Source of the DNA: Rhopalosiphum padi
Taxonomy: Eukaryota > Arthropoda > Insecta > Hemiptera > Aphididae
DNA length: 64,000 bases
Assembly: GCF_020882245.1 (NCBI RefSeq)
Contig: NC_083599.1
Span: forward strand, 71,841,745 to 71,905,744
Direction: 5' to 3'
Of the stretch, positions 63,829-64,000 are shown piece after piece. Within the stretch, counting starts at the first letter, position 1; every line of letters starts with the position of its first letter. Position numbers and translations under genes: made by a program. The notes below the pieces were generated by a model. That model ran no database searches, was not told the origin of the DNA, and worked only from the letters and a program-made list of their open reading frames with translations.

Positions 63829-64000
63829 CGAGGTGTGTTCAATAAATACCCAGACAAAATTAATTAAAAAATATATTTATAACTTATGATCTATTTAAAT
63901 GGATCACCTTCAAAATAGTGTCCTTAAGCTTCAATACAATGCTCCCAACAGTCTTGTCACTTTTTGAAAAACCTTTGAATTTCTTCCAAGGTTATATAAC
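63829..64000 (-). mobile_element. mariner element, right end, broken transposase
   Basis: The terminal inverted repeat CGAGGTGTGTTCAATAAATA starts after a TA dinucleotide (63827-63828), the usual mariner target. Inward on the minus strand is the end of a mariner transposase: EEIQRFFKK, then QDCWEHCIEA, then GHYFEGDPFK and TAG (63891-63893). Two in-frame stops (after FKK and after IEA) break it. The other end lies outside the window. Confidence 0.8.

Overview
The window looks like AT-rich insect nuclear DNA, most likely from an aphid or close relative. That is an inference from the base composition, the short GT-AG introns, the small intron-split secreted-peptide genes and the mix of hAT, Merlin, mariner and LINE remnants. 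No rRNA, tRNA, CRISPR array or operon-like gene layout is visible.

Positions 1 to about 27165 are one uninterrupted satellite array: 36 full monomers of about 754 bp, running off the left edge of the window. Each monomer has two parts. About 450 bp consists of three diverged sub-repeats (roughly 110-185 bp each). The other ~300 bp looks like the last exon of a gene: branch point, pyrimidine tract, AG acceptor, 46 codons, TGA, then an AATAAA signal inside a hairpin-capable palindrome. Shared variants show that blocks of monomers were copied over 3, 6, 13, 18 and 23 monomer steps, so the array has higher-order structure.

From 27.2 to 35 kb the DNA is ordinary and gene-poor. It holds a frameshifted leucine-rich-repeat protein gene (minus strand, 29.2-30.8 kb) and a small secreted-peptide gene (minus strand, 32.7-34.6 kb) with a TATA box, an intron in its 5' UTR and two coding exons (predicted 105 aa).

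From 35 to 47.5 kb there is an old direct duplication. Segments A (35.25-37.01 kb) and B (37.02-38.05 kb) are adjacent, while their copies A' (38.38-40.56 kb) and B' (46.5-47.5 kb) are separated by about 5.9 kb. The separating DNA holds a series of GCC..GGGC palindromic motifs, an orphan exon-like ORF, a 5'-truncated LINE and a GC-rich island.

From 48 to 54 kb lies a hAT cluster: a complete 432-bp non-autonomous element with an 8-bp target duplication, a 532-codon hAT transposase ORF (minus), and, head to head with it, a plus-strand hAT-type gene split into six visible exons by five short phase-consistent introns, with one in-frame stop.

From 54 to 64 kb there is AT-rich DNA, a second secreted-protein gene (minus, 57.55-58.59 kb, two exons, predicted 152 aa), a local direct duplication at 60.4/61.0 kb, two Merlin (IS1595/ISXO2-like) transposase remnants, a hAT-like terminus with TATCTAGATA repeats, and a mariner element that enters it and leaves the window. 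All gene models were read by eye; none has been checked against a database or transcripts.
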